Shown here: positions 34,838-45,605 of the stretch, in pieces
Layout of the letters: each line of letters opens with the position of its first letter
Position numbering within the stretch: the stretch's first letter is position 1
Source of the DNA: Dermacentor variabilis
Taxonomy: Eukaryota; Arthropoda; Arachnida; Ixodida; Ixodidae
Length of the DNA stretch: 64,000 bases
Assembly (NCBI RefSeq): GCF_050947875.1
Contig: NC_134570.1
Location: forward strand, 203,435,750 to 203,499,749
Reading direction: 5' to 3'
Notes under the pieces: generated by a model
What the model saw: the letters and a program-made list of their open reading frames with translations, nothing else
Database searches by the model: none
What the model was told of the DNA's origin: nothing
Translations under genes and position numbers: made by a program

Positions 34838-35059
34838 CAGTAAAACCTCGTTAAACCGTACCCGCTTAAACAGTAGTTTCGTTTTAAAAGCAGTAAAGTC
34901 AAATCCCCAACTCAGCGGCCATTGAACATAATGTGTTTTGTATCCGCATAAACCGTACCAGCTTATTGAGTACGCATCGGTTAAAACGTAGCATTTCCAC
35001 TTTCCACTAAACGTAGCATTTCCAGCTCTGGCCAACTACAGTTTAACAAGGTTTCACTG
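34838..35059. mobile_element. 222-bp Tigger MITE inside the LINE
   Basis: Ends CAGTAAAACCTCGTTAAACC and, inverted, CAGTGAAACCTTGTTAAACT; TA at 34836-34837 and 35060-35061. Its reverse strand matches the right end of the element at 43170-44254 almost base for base over about 170 bp, so it is an internal-deletion derivative of that family. A minus-strand frame runs from the MITE (YVLTDAYSISWYGLCGYKTH) into the LINE RT (YIDVTEDGIAGL), giving an accidental chimeric frame. Confidence 0.93.
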
Positions 35060-35585
35060 TACTGGTTATCTAGATCAGTGACTTGATGCAAATCTGAATG
35101 GTCTTCTGTTGTGAATACAGACGAAAAAAAATGCATTAAAGAAGACTAGGCATTCCTTGTCACTGATTGGAGCTTGATTACCATCACTTAGTGAAATGTG
35201 ATGCGCCACTATTACGTGAAATTGCCTGCCAGAATTTTGGGGGGTTGTTTTTAAGTAGTGAGGGTACACCTTGAGAGTAGTATTTTTCTTTAACCTCTCT
35301 TAAAGATGAGCAATAATCTTTTAAAAGAGAGCTATATTTATCATGTACCGTGGGTGAGTTTGTATGCTTTGCAGTTGCGTATAGCCTTCTTGTTTCTTAG
35401 CCTTCGAAGGCACTTGGTAAACCAAGGGTTCTGTCTATCGCCTGTTATTCTGATTAGAGGGATTAGAGCTAAAAAGGTGCCAGAAAGAAATGTCTTAATT
35501 TCTTTGTTAATTTTGTCATAGTCTCCCCTGTTGTGATTACGGATGGATTTGTTTGAGATGCCTGTAAATTGCAAGGGGATCTTAA

Positions 35586-36309
35586 GAGGAAGCTTTAGCT
35601 CGAGTGCTCCTATCTAAATATATGTAAAAGGAGAATTCATTTTTCTCGGCAACCACTGCACCAAATTTGACGAGGTTTGTTGCATTTAAAAGAAAAACTT
35701 AAAATCTAGTGACTGTTGGTTTCGAATTTTTGAGTTAGGTCGTCAATCTTTTATTAAAAATTGGCGAAAATCAAAAATTTTCAAAAAACGAAACTATCAA
35801 GTTTACAACTCTGTAACTCAACCACTAAAGATTATAATACAATTCTGTGAATTGCATCTAAAAGTACATCCATAGCGGACAAAATTGATATGTTACACAT
35901 GAATATAAAAAAATTTAATCAAAGGAAAATACAACTTTTGTAAAACCGTTGTAACCAACGTAACAAATTCATGTAAGATGTAAAATGACATATTGAATTT
36001 GTCCACTTTGAATGATCTAATGGATGCCCTTTACAGAACCATGATATCAGTTCTTGATGCATAGCTATCAATTTGTAAACTTCGTGCTTCTATTTTTTTC
36101 AAACGGTCAAATATTTGAAAATCGTTTTAGGAAAATTCAAGCCCTAAATCGAAATTCCGCTTCCAACAGTCACTAGAATTTAACTTTCTCTTTCAAATGC
36201 AACAAATTTCATCAAAATCGGTCCAGGGGTTATCTCATAAAAACGTTTTTGCGTTTTACATGTATTTGAATAGGCCGCGTCGGAGTTGGGCCCGAGCTAA
36301 AGCTTCCTC
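35586..36309. mobile_element. TTAA-flanked foldback MITE (724 bp)
   Basis: TTAA stands at both ends (35582-35585, 36310-36313). The inner ends are GAGGAAGCTTTAGCTCG and its exact inverse. The two halves are similar as inverted copies over most of their length: GTTGCATTTAAAAGAAAAAC / GTTGCATTTGAAAGAGAAAG and CTAGTGACTGTTGG in both arms. No coding capacity. The target site suggests mobilisation by a piggyBac-type transposase, which is inference. It splits the endonuclease-to-RT linker of the LINE. Confidence 0.88.
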
Positions 36310-36950
36310 TTAAGAGTAAGTTGTAGTAGCTTGCGATCACTGAAACTGTCTAAGCAAAGAACACCAACTGTTTCAGGGGTGTTAGTGAACACTAAATCTA
36401 AAGTGTCAGTGCCACGGGTGGGCTGGGTAATAATTTGGAATAAATTGAATTTTAACATTAAATAAATGAACTCCGCTGATGTATGGCAAGAAGATGATAG
36501 GTTATTCCAGTCAATCAAAGGAAAATTAATGTCACCAAAGAGATAGACAATATCAGCTTGACAGAGCTCAAGAGCTTTAGAAATACTATTGTGCAGTTTG
36601 ACAAGAAAGTAGTGGTTTGCATCGGGAGGATAACAACAACATGCTATCAGGAGCTTGTTCCTGTAGGTTTGACATTCAGCTCATACTATCTCAATACTGA
36701 ACTCTACATTAATAACTTGTGAGGTAACTGTTCTTTTGATACCAAGGAGTATGCCATCACTTCTTTTTTTCAGTGCGATCACACCTTAACATGGTAAATG
36801 CGCCATCATGTGGAAATATTTCCTTATATGTTATTTCAGAGTGTAGCCATGTTTCAGTAAGAACAAGAATATCTGAACTGCAGTCATCAAGAAATGAGGC
36901 AATAGCGTCGCCTTTAGGCAACAGACTTCGTATATTTATGAAAGATATTG

Positions 36951-38506
36951 AGAATGATGGTGTGATTACCCAGGTGGCTTAGACTTTCTAGATTCACATC
37001 ATGCAGTGGGGCTTGCTGCTATTTCCCACAAGGAACAGCAGTTTTGCAATCGCTATCCAAAATATAAACGATGTCCCTAATACATAGCCGACTGGTTGAT
37101 AATGTAAAAGGCTTCGCTTCTGTTTTGGCAAAAGCAATTAGCTGCTTTATTGCCTGTCCGGTCACTGGCGAAAAATCTGCGCGAATTGATGCAATAAATT
37201 GTCCAGGCGACCAGCGTGTGAAATGTTGACAAACTACCGTATATGTACCTTTCGTTATGGTGCAACTTCTTGATGGATGGAAAGTTGGCTGAATAGTTGA
37301 GGCAAATAAGTGAAATTAATTCTCCCCTGACGTCGCTGAGGCTGCTTTCATAGAATCGTGCGCCACAACTCCGGCAGCAACTAATGCAACACAGGAATGA
37401 TAGGGTTAGCAAAGGTGAGTGCCTATCCTCCTGCAAATGATTGCTTGCTTTGGCTTTGCATACCATCAATGACAGATTTTTCAGATGCACAACTTTTCGG
37501 ACATGCTAATTCGGATGCCTTCGCGGTATCATCTAGTGCCACATCGAGGCAATGTATAAGGACATCTGAAATTTCAGACGCTAAAACCCTTCGCCGTCTG
37601 ATTTTTTTTTACTTTTTACCATGACCACAGGACTGAAATGGCAGTAAGTGAAGCTACCACCATTGCCATTTTGATTATCTCGCAGCCTCGAACCAGCGCT
37701 TTCGCATGCTGATCCGCTGGGCTTCCTGCTGTTCGGTATCATGTGTTTCATTTGTAGGATTCACAGCTGTCAACAATGGTGCCGACTTTGCCTTCGTCAT
37801 TCTCACCGATGGCATTGAAGCGCAAAAAGCATAGAGAGGGTCTACAGTGTTGAATGATGCCAGTTCTCGGATGTTAGATTTGCTGCAATACCGAAGTGTT
37901 ACGTGGTAAAGCAATGCAATGTACTGGAGGGAAGGATACCAACAGTGCACCAATGTCAGGGGACGTACAATGTGTTCCTTAATCCTTTACTGCCGGAATT
38001 GATACAGGCATGGCACAAAAACATTTTTGCACAAGCCTTTAACTTCACTTAGTTCTCGTAATCAAATGCCACTAATATCTTGCATGAAGAGTGAATTATT
38101 TATGAACTCTGTGGCATGTCACAAATTCGTACATCCTGCACTTGGGCCAAGAAATGTAGCGCACATATCGCAAGAAAAAGAAATCAGTTTTAAGCAGTTT
38201 CTGGCTTAACATGTGCAAAAATTTTTATTTCCCATTATAAAGATGACCACATATTTAACAGATGTGTGACACAAGTTTTTTTGGTAGGCTATGGCTGTTG
38301 AAGATACTGAAAATATTTGACACTTTAGTTCAGAAAGAGGTGCACATTACACTTTGAGCCCACAAGAAACTGTATCTCTTGCACTCTGGTTGCCTACATG
38401 GTCGACGCGTGCTGTTGACGGCTGGCCAGTGTCCGGTGCTGGCAGTCCACTGCAGGCAGGGGGCCAAAGGGGAGAGGGGCACACACCAGCATGTGCCCTC
38501 CCACCC
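36951..38506. other. LINE 5' side and unassigned intron sequence
   Basis: A minus-strand frame (37077-37490, 137 codons) lies upstream of the LINE endonuclease but shows no recognised ORF1 domain. Another minus frame (37675-37953) is also unassigned. From 38380 to 38506 the sequence is GC-rich with GGGGCCAAAGGGGAGAGGGG. Confidence 0.35.
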
Positions 38507-38549
38507 TTAAAGGGCTCCTCACCAGATCTGGCCATTTTTGAACTGACTA

Positions 38550-39767
38550 CAGTCGAACCCAGTTATATTGAGCTCGCAAAAAAACGCCTATTATTTCGAT
38601 ATAGAGCATAATTTGATATAATCCTGCTAAATAAGTGGATGTCATAAACGCACATACCATTCATAAAATCACTTTATTGATGAAACTAGCTTGGTTTCGC
38701 ATGAAATAGTCCTGCATTTCTTTCTGCTTGGGCAATTTCGCTGCCTGCGACGCACACCTTTCCCCACATTGTCAAAATGAGCCTGAGCAGCTGAGGCCGC
38801 AACCTTCCAGATTCGCGCAGAAGCACCGGACTAGTGCGAGTGCACCAATCACTTCGGAGGATGTGGGCAAAGAACCGTCGTTGCTTTCCTCATTGTGCCC
38901 GCTTTCATTTGTGCTCGGTACGATGTCGGCGATGTAGTCTTCGTTTTTGGGCTCTCACGTGGTCGCGACACCATCATCTGCACTCACAAACTCGTCCACC
39001 GTTGGTTCATCAACAGCTTCTGGAAATTCTGACAGCTCACTCCAAACACCGGCAACGGCTTAGTCGCATTCATCAGAACTTACAGTCATTATCGAGCACG
39101 CGGAAACCGGCACGTATGAAGAACCACTTGTACACGGCCGTGCGTACGTGTCGGGCACCATGGGCACCGGATCGCGAGTTTGGCCGCTTTAGCCCTAATC
39201 GTGCCGAGAGTGCTCCTCGGAATCTTGCAGGCTGCGGGGACATACGAATTCTCATCGCGTTTGACCTGATTTATGACTTCGAGCTTCACGACGAAAGGCA
39301 AATTCTGCTGCTTCATCACGGCAACACTGCGGTAGAAGGCCCAGAAGGTGCAAACACAATGAACCAGAAAAGCATCAACACAACCTGCACTTTCGCCATC
39401 TTGCATGACGAGAGCACAAGAGCCTCTGATTGGCTGTCTGAGCAAGCGCTGCGGGCGGACCAGGATCATTTTTTTGCAGGGGGGTGTCGACAGCTTGCCT
39501 GAGCAGCCCGAACAGCGCGGTCACAGTAGGGAAAGCGGTTGGATGGAGCCGCGCCACCGGATTTCCCCGCTACCGCGAGGGAAAGCCAACTTCTGGGGGC
39601 ACTTTTCCGCTGCTTGACGTTCGATATATTGGGAGTTGCTGCTATTTTTGTTCGATGTAAGCGTAATTTTTGCAATACATACTCACTGTAACTATACCGT
39701 GACCAGAAATTGTTTGATATATAGAATAATTCGATGTAAATGGGTTCGATATAGTCGGGTTGAACTG
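38550..39767 (-). mobile_element. Internally deleted Tigger nested in a TTAA element
   Basis: Left end CAGTCGAACCCAGTTATATT; inverted right end CAGTTCAACCCGACTATATC; TA at 38548-38549 and 39768-39769. Subterminal ATTTCGATATAGAG-like motifs at both sides. The transposase inside lacks the catalytic domain. Confidence 0.9.
38835..39330 (-). pseudogene. Tigger transposase, N-terminal HTH joined to acidic tail
   Basis: The minus strand starts near 39320 with MKQQNLPFVVKLEVINQVKR and IPRSTLGTIRAKAAKL, a psq-type HTH. It then goes, without a DDE domain, into the acidic C-terminal part (ELSEFPEAVDEPTVDEFVSA, DDGVATT, NESGHNEESNDGSLPTSSEV), with stops and frameshifts. This is the same deletion pattern as in the element at 13482-14867. 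Confidence 0.75.
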
Positions 39768-40668
39768 TAGCACCATGTATACAATGCACGCTAACGATCA
39801 AGTCTGCTAAGTATTACATCGCTATGAATCGCGGAAAGAGTTGAAATTTCAAACTGAAAGCCATTTGCCCTTCTCCTCGGGGGCGCTGTGCTCCCAGCCG
39901 GAGAGTCGACATATATCGCACAAGTGCGCCTACATACATCACACTGCTGTGACTTCGCTCGCAGTGAAATGTGACTTTGAGAACTATTCAAGCCAACATC
40001 TGTTATTTGTGTAATATGTTGCTAGAATAGACGAATTAATGTTTAGAGAAATTATAAAATACCCAAACCAAATGTCTCCATGTTTTTGTTTTGCTTCGCA
40101 CTGCAGCGAAAGAGATGTACTTCTGTTTTGTCTGCTTGTTCCCACGTCGTGCAGTCACACATGCAAACAATGAAAGTATCATTTCTTCTGTGTTCCAGCA
40201 CGTGATCATGCTCTATAAATCGCTTGTATCTGCGTCAGTATTCGTGTAGCACTGACTTATACCACTAGTCAGGTGTTCTCGTGTGGAGAGGTTAAAATTG
40301 TGTGCTGCGCGAAACAAGACAAACGCAGCAGCTCGCATGCAATGCCGTCAGTGGAAGTGCACTGCACAGCAAAAAAGCGAGGGAGAAAAAAAGAACAATG
40401 AAGGCGGCGAATCATGCGATCCTCAAACTCCGGTATGGGAAAATGCAGGGAAGGAATTTCGCTTGCAGAAATTAGACAAGGCAAATGGAGAAAGTGTTGC
40501 TGCCCCTCGCCTCCTGAAATCACTGGTTCGTAACACTGAAATATTTCTATCTCGACTATTAATGAACTAATTGGAAAAATTCTTGCGATAGAAGCTCCCT
40601 AGAGGGCACGTAACAATTTCCAGCGTACAACCGAAATTTTCTATGTGGCCTGATGAGGGGCCCTTTAA

Positions 40669-42762
40669 AACTTTCTGAGCAACAGGGACACCTGGCAAAA
40701 AACAATGTGCAAGAACACCTGCCTGCCCCACTCCCCTACCCCAGTCCAGTGTGTACCCTTTACACCCCATCGAAAAATTCCTAGCTGCAGGCATTAATTT
40801 TGTGCGACTCTTCATCCTCTAAGGTAGCTTTCATTGCTTATATTTTCCTACCATAAGAGGACCTAATGTCTATTCCCTGCCGAAAAACAAGGCAGTGTCA
40901 TGGTCTTTGGATAACATGTTGCTACAGCCATTGAGTGCTGCAGACGCCGAATGACACGAATTTGCGATGTACCTTAGCCAAAACGGTTAAAAAATTGACT
41001 GTATTCTCAAGCTCACTACATACCCATCATAATCTCTGGGATCTAAACAATGCAAATAGTATTTTGGAAACCGGAACTATTAAAGGGCATGAGCTTGTAG
41101 AAGCACTTGTAAAAGCATTCAAGGAAAACTATAGCGTGACTACATCAGATCTCTTGATGCCTAGCTACAACATGAGAGACTGCCTTTAAGGGGGGTCTCT
41201 GCTATTGAAATAATGTTCATCATCCTTTTCATCAATATTAATCAAACTTTCCAGTCTTATGAAGATTTTTGTGCTAATTTTAAATATGTAGTTAGTTTTG
41301 TTGTAGGTAAATTAGTTTCTATGTTATTTACCATTTCACTTCTACTGTTTAAAGACACAATGGAAAATAAATGGCACAATAAAAAATTATCTGTAAAATG
41401 TGTTTAGATAGCATAAGGAGTAAGCAATGAAGGATAGCTAGCACATTTTTTTATCTGACCCTTAATGGATATGTTACAGTCCATTAATTACAAGCCCACC
41501 AAATATGGCAACCATGTGGCAGAAGTTGTAGCAAAATAATTAATTTCCAAAATGAAAGAAAAAATTGCTTGCTATACTTCATGGAGTATACATTGACTCC
41601 TTTGTGCAAAAAAAAAAAAAAAAAAAGAGTTAGTTCTATCTGTTCTTGAATGAGATATTGAGGCCTGAATATTACATGGAGCTCAAAATTCGTTTTTTGA
41701 GAAAAGTACAAAAAACAAACAGCATTAAATATGAGGGGACATGGCATCCAGAACAACCATTTTTAATACTCGCTCTAGACATATGAAACTTTCAGGACAC
41801 ATCCAATCTTGTTCGCTGTTTATAAATATACAATTAAGACGTTTTTTGATCAATCAAAACAAAGTAGTTACAATTCTTCATATGTTAAAAATTTGGGATG
41901 CAATTGGCAAAAAATGTATTGAAACAACATAGATAAAATTAAGCAGGTATGTTCCTGGATGTTCAAATATTGCAAATATTGCAATTATACAAGCACTTGG
42001 ATGTTTGTATCTGTATTTTAGCCAAACTTCTGAAATTCTGAACTTGCAGCTTTAGAAATGTGAATTCTTTTTGGTGATTTCTACATGATTTCAAAATATT
42101 TCAGTGTCCTAAGACACTATGTCATAGTTTTTGTGCACTCTTTGACTCACATGTATTCAGGGAAATATACAATGACCAGAATTGAATGAGTAGAAGGGAC
42201 ACAGTGCTGATCTCAAAAATTGAGAATTTTAAGAAAGCTATACTTAAGGGAAAAAAAACTAAAAAGCTGGGAAAATATAAATTTGAAGCTTCAAAACCGC
42301 GAAATAATAACTACGACATAATTAAAAATGCTAAATTCTCCCCCTAATGTAGACAGGTGAACGTACAGGCTCGTAACAGAATCTGAAATGCACCAACACA
42401 GAACCCGCATATGCATGAAAGGCACGGGAATAGGCATCACCACAATGTCTGCGGTCTCCAAAGTAAACCTACACCCTGGGACAAAGGGCATTGGTTAGCT
42501 TCACTTCTGTGTTATTGCCCATGCGGTTTGAGATTGTGTGACGTAGCGACTTATCTCCGAAGCGATCTTGTCAGCTCATCTGAACCTCGGGATAACCGCC
42601 TCCTCTTTCTTGCCGTAGGAAGCTGAGATGGCTTGTGCTTCACTTTTCGTGGATGTGTGTTCGGTTTCAAACATCTTTTTTTTTAGAGGGCTGATTTGCC
42701 GCTTACATTTGCAATACAATGAATAAACGGAGTATCAGCGGCTTTCGAAGCAACTCACTGCC
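40669..42762. other. AT-rich intron sequence, unassigned 84-codon frame
   Basis: A plus-strand frame at 40935-41189 (KLTVFSSSLHTHHNLWDLNN, GHELVEALVKAFKENY) looks protein-like but I recognise no domain. TTAA followed by GGGGGGTCTC at 41186-41199 resembles the left end of the 19799 element; no partner end is convincing. A 19-base A run lies at 41608-41626. From 41640 to 42300 nothing is recognised. Confidence 0.35.
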
Positions 42763-42794
42763 AGGCCTAGCAGATGAGCTCGTCTGCTAGGCCT
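42763..42794. repeat. 32-bp near-perfect palindrome
   Basis: AGGCCTAGCAGA, a central eight bases with GAGCTC, and TCTGCTAGGCCT form a palindrome with a single mismatched pair (T/G at the inner edge of the arms). Confidence 0.95.
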
Positions 42795-43000
42795 AGTTTC
42801 TATAGCAACAGCCAATCAGAAGGCACCTCTCAGCGCGCTGGTAAACTGAGCCAATCGGAGGGCTGCGTGGTTCATCAGACCGGCCTGATTGTTTACATTT
42901 GCGCTTTCTTTTATACGGTCATCGTCGGCGAGGATGTGGGGAACTGAAAGGCAGAACTTTGAGCTTTCGAACAATACTAAGATGGCGGCACTCAGCGGCG
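42795..43000 (+). promoter_or_regulatory. Candidate promoter: two CCAAT boxes and a YY1-like site
   Basis: AGCCAATCAGAAGG (about 42810) and AGCCAATCGGAGGG (about 42850) are two CCAAT boxes in the same orientation. AAGATGGCGGC at 42979-42989 matches the YY1 core found near many start sites. The stretch is GC-richer than its surroundings and lies 170 bp before a Tigger end. It could be an intronic promoter or a transposon promoter relic; no start site is shown. Confidence 0.3.
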
Positions 43001-43169
43001 GGAAAGACAAGAAATAACTCTGTGAACTCCAGTGCTTCTGCACGATTTTAGGGTCGTTTCTCGCTGTCCACGCTGACAAAATAATTTTTCTTCGGAAACT
43101 TAGGGTGCGTATTTAGGCAAATCATTTTGATACAGTGTAGATTAGGCATTACAGATGCCGAAACAAGTA

Positions 43170-44254
43170 TAGTGAAACCTCGTTAAACTGTAGTTGGCCG
43201 GAGCTCGGAAAAAGTATGTACTAAAAGGTAGTACTGCTTAACCGAAATAGCATGAGATCGCCCACTTACCTGCCAAAATCGGAACTCAGAGAGAGTGCGA
43301 TGAAAGAGGAAAAAGACAAGCAGTATTTATTCACTTTGTGTGACAAAAGTGTTATTTTCGTTTGATACCGTGGCAGCCTCGCAGCGACAACAGCGGCCTC
43401 AAACTTACTGGAACTGCGAGCCAGCTTTTCAACGAGCCCCCTCTTCTCTGCAAATATTCGTATGGCAAATTCGTCGTTGGCGTTATTTATCCTCCGTGCA
43501 CGCACGTGGTAGCCCTATAGAAATCGCGGGGCGCCTTTTTCATTGTGGGGTGCTGTTCTTGTCGCGACAATTGCATTCATGAGGCTGACGTAACGTGCAG
43601 CTTCTGCCACTGTCGGGCCTGAATAGCTCGTGCTGTCGCTTTCCGTGTCGTTCTCATCACTGTTGCTAGCCGACACTTCGGCAACAACAGAGGCAACAAT
43701 GGCGAAAAGTCGAACCTCGTAGTCGTCATCTTTTCGCGTTCGCAGCAGCGCTGCTGCCGAGCAACTTCTTCGCATTCCAAATGCCACACAGCGTAGGCAA
43801 CAGTAGATCCTTGATGCGTGCCAGCGTTGACTTCTTTGTGTCACGTTTGATAGCACGAAAGTTTTTCTTCTACGCTGAGCACCCGGCATCTTTTTTATCC
43901 AAGCTTCAGCATGATGCGAGCCTTTGTTTGCACGACGCCACAACGCTCTCTAGCACAGCGCCGAAATGATGTTGATGTGGCTTCATGCCAAAACGTAGAA
44001 GGTGCTTGGAGGCCATTGTTCTGATCTCTGAGACTTGTTCTGCCGGGCCGCCTGATGGAGACGATGCACCGCCATGTTTGCGCAATGAAAAGTGGAAACC
44101 CTACGTGTTAACCGATACATACGCAATAAGCTGGTACGGTTTATGTGGATACAAAACACATCATGTTCAATGGCCGCTGAGTCGGGGATTTGACTTTACT
44201 ACTTTTAAGACGAAACTACTGTTTAAGCGGGTAAGGTTTAACGAGGTTTTACTG
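43170..44254 (-). mobile_element. Deleted Tigger, source family of the 34838 MITE
   Basis: Left end TAGTGAAACCTCGTTAAACT; inverted right end CAGTAAAACCTCGTTAAACC; TA at 43168-43169 and 44255-44256. About 1.09 kb. It ends only 92 bp from the GLT8D1-like exon at 44346-44446. The right 170 bp are shared with the MITE at 34838-35059. Confidence 0.92.
43266..43943 (-). pseudogene. Tigger transposase C-terminal relic
   Basis: The minus strand shows the acidic tail (VVAEVSASNSDENDTESDST, SYSGPTVAEAARYVSLMNAI), then a frameshift and FAIRIFAEKRGLVEKLARSS with ARLPRYQTKITLLSHK. The last block is a PCNA-interacting-peptide-like motif in decay (QTKITLLS, 43341-43364; intact form QxKITDFF). No HTH or DDE domain remains. 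Confidence 0.75.
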
Positions 44255-44345
44255 TAGTTCCTAAAAATCAAAAAAATTTTTTTGTGACTTTCGTTCTTTA
44301 AGACCCGTGTACCCTCTTAAGCGAGACGAATGACGAAAAGCTCAC

Positions 44346-44446
44346 CCCTGCCGTGTTGTATCTCCTGGACACGCTATCACAGTCTTTTGAGAAGAGTCCT
44401 ACGCTGTCATCAGGAATGGACAGGGTGGCCAGCTCGGATATGTCAC
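44346..44446 (-). CDS. GLT8D1: GLT8D1-like exon (second visible; QGDI...DCD)
   Basis: Read from 44446 to 44346, the 101-base exon completes the Gly codon left by the exon at 62153-62240 and encodes DISELATLSIPDDSVGLFSK, DCDSVSRRYNTAG. In GLT8D1 the metal-binding motif is followed by VQGDI-x-EL, a loop, then (F)(S)-x-DCD, as here. The acceptor is cttatctgcgtgcccag before 44446; the donor after 44346 is GGG/gtgagc. The exon ends in phase 0, matching the start of the 27034-27200 exon. It lies between a Tigger (ending 44254) and a LINE fragment (from 44785), and so is easily overlooked. Confidence 0.9.
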
Positions 44447-44784
44447 CTGGGCACGCAGATAAGGGAGTAAAGAGACATGCTAAGCACACTGGTCAGTCTA
44501 AGCCAGAGCAATAGAGGATTGTTACAGTCAAATCAAACACCATTAGCATTTTGAAGCACTGAAAACATTACACAAAAATATGCCAAAGTAAGCTGTAAGC
44601 ATTGAAGACTTGTAAGTTGCAAGGTTTTGGGAAAGGTCGCCCTTGTAACATGGCAATGTATGTCCATGGCTATTGTACACAGATAAAAAGCTTGGGCGTC
44701 TGGCAAAGCGCATCATTTTGATCTTGGCACTCCTATTGTCATATGTTCTTGTTTTCACATAGATCTGTCCGAATATAAATGTCA
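44447..44784. other. Intron sequence next to exon, no gene seen
   Basis: Upstream (gene sense) of the 44346-44446 exon. No match to the missing left part of the 5' LTR was found here. Confidence 0.5.
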
Positions 44785-45590
44785 CCTGAATAAATGGATG
44801 TTGGGCATCACGGTAGACGCACAAGGAGAACCCTTCACGAGCAGAACCGTGAAATTGGGCAACCCCGAAGTTGCGGAGGAATCAGCCATAGCACTAGCGG
44901 TGGCCTCCACCAAAGCTAGAATTACCACAAGCGACTCAAAGATTGTAGTTCATAATTTAGCGAAAGGATGCATCTCGTCAGAGGCATTCAAAATTCTAAA
45001 TAATAACAGCAGCCATCATCGCGGGATGATCCAAATTATTTGGACACCAGCGCACTCGTCTCTTTCCGGCAACGAGGCAGCTCACAACACAGCTTGAGTG
45101 CTTACTTGCCAAACAAGTGTGCCAGCCCAGCCTAGAACGAGACACTGCACGGTCAGCTACAAAGAAATCACCAATTACTATTGGCTGGGAAGGCCCCGGT
45201 ACCCACCAGCTCATCCCGAGCTAACCAAGAAACAGGCGGTAGCCTGGCACTTCCTGCAAACAAACATGTATCCTAACCCGGTGAACTGCAGCAGATTCTA
45301 TCCAGGGCAATAGAATGATAAATGTAAATTATGGAAGAGCAGGGCTTATCTGCCACATATTCTATGGGCATGCATGAAGGCGGCTCCTTTCAAAGGCCGC
45401 GAAATTCAATACTGGCAGCAGTGGGAGACCCTGCTGCACAGCTCAGACCAGAGAGACCAGGTTTGGGCCATCCAACTAGCCGAGGCAGCCACTGAGACCC
45501 AGGGGATCTGAGCCGTCTGCTAGGTGAAGGGAGGCTGCGTCTGCCTCCGCAATTGTTGGCATCTATAAAAGTTGACTCTCTCTCTCCCCC
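44785..45590 (+). pseudogene. I/R1-type LINE, RNase H and C-terminal fragment
   Basis: The plus strand reads GITVDAQGEPFTSRTVKLGN, PEVAEESAIALAVASTKARI, TSDSKIVVHNLAKG and IIWTPAHSSLSGNEAAHNTA, an RNase H domain as found after the RT in I- and R1-like LINEs (D, E, D and the W-x-P-A-H-S-x-x-x-G-N-E block). After a stop the frame continues EITNYYWLGRPRYPPAHPEL, TKKQAVAWHFLQTN and a C-terminal block CKLWKSRAYLPHILWACMKA, where the second Cys of the usual C-x-x-C is Trp. It stops at 45511. The 3' tail (ATCTATAAAAGTTGACTCTC) ends about 45590. The element is 5'-truncated. Confidence 0.85.
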
Positions 45591-45605
45591 CTTGAGTGAG
45601 TGGGA

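Larger units (their letters stand above)
33331..36950 (-). mobile_element. CR1/Jockey-like LINE, truncated, with two MITE insertions
   Basis: Read on the minus strand, an apurinic endonuclease domain starts near 36950 (NIRSLLPKGDAIASFLDDC, LVLTETWLHS), continues LLIACCYPPDAN, VYLFGDINFPLIDWNNL and ITQPTRGTDTLDLVFTNTPE. A linker (DRQNPWFTKCLRRLRNKKAI) leads to reverse transcriptase: KSGSKNSLENYSPILLTSIC, SSGVPQGSVLGPLLF and the catalytic FADD (34117-34106). A C-terminal block PKLELASPIWSPYHEYII (near 33740) is typical of CR1/Jockey-type LINEs. Frames shift repeatedly. A TTAA foldback element (35586-36309) and a Tigger MITE (34838-35059) were inserted later. The left end abuts the Tigger at 31570-33328. 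Confidence 0.88.
38511..40664. mobile_element. TTAA-flanked MITE-like element carrying a nested Tigger
   Basis: Left: TTAA (38507-38510) then AGGGCTCCTCACCAGATCTG. Right: inverted end AGGGCCCCTCATCAGGCCAC then TTAA (40665-40668). After removing the Tigger at 38550-39767 and one TA, about 0.93 kb remains. No transposase recognised. The match between the two ends on either side of the nested Tigger confirms the nesting. Confidence 0.75.

Noticed and set aside
34508..35035. A single 175-codon gene
   Set aside because: The frame is a chance fusion of a MITE end with a fragment of LINE reverse transcriptase.
41190..44316. One large TTAA element from TTAAGGGGGG (41186) to CCCTCTTAA (44320)
   Set aside because: The inner sequences of the two ends do not match beyond a few bases, so pairing is not supported.
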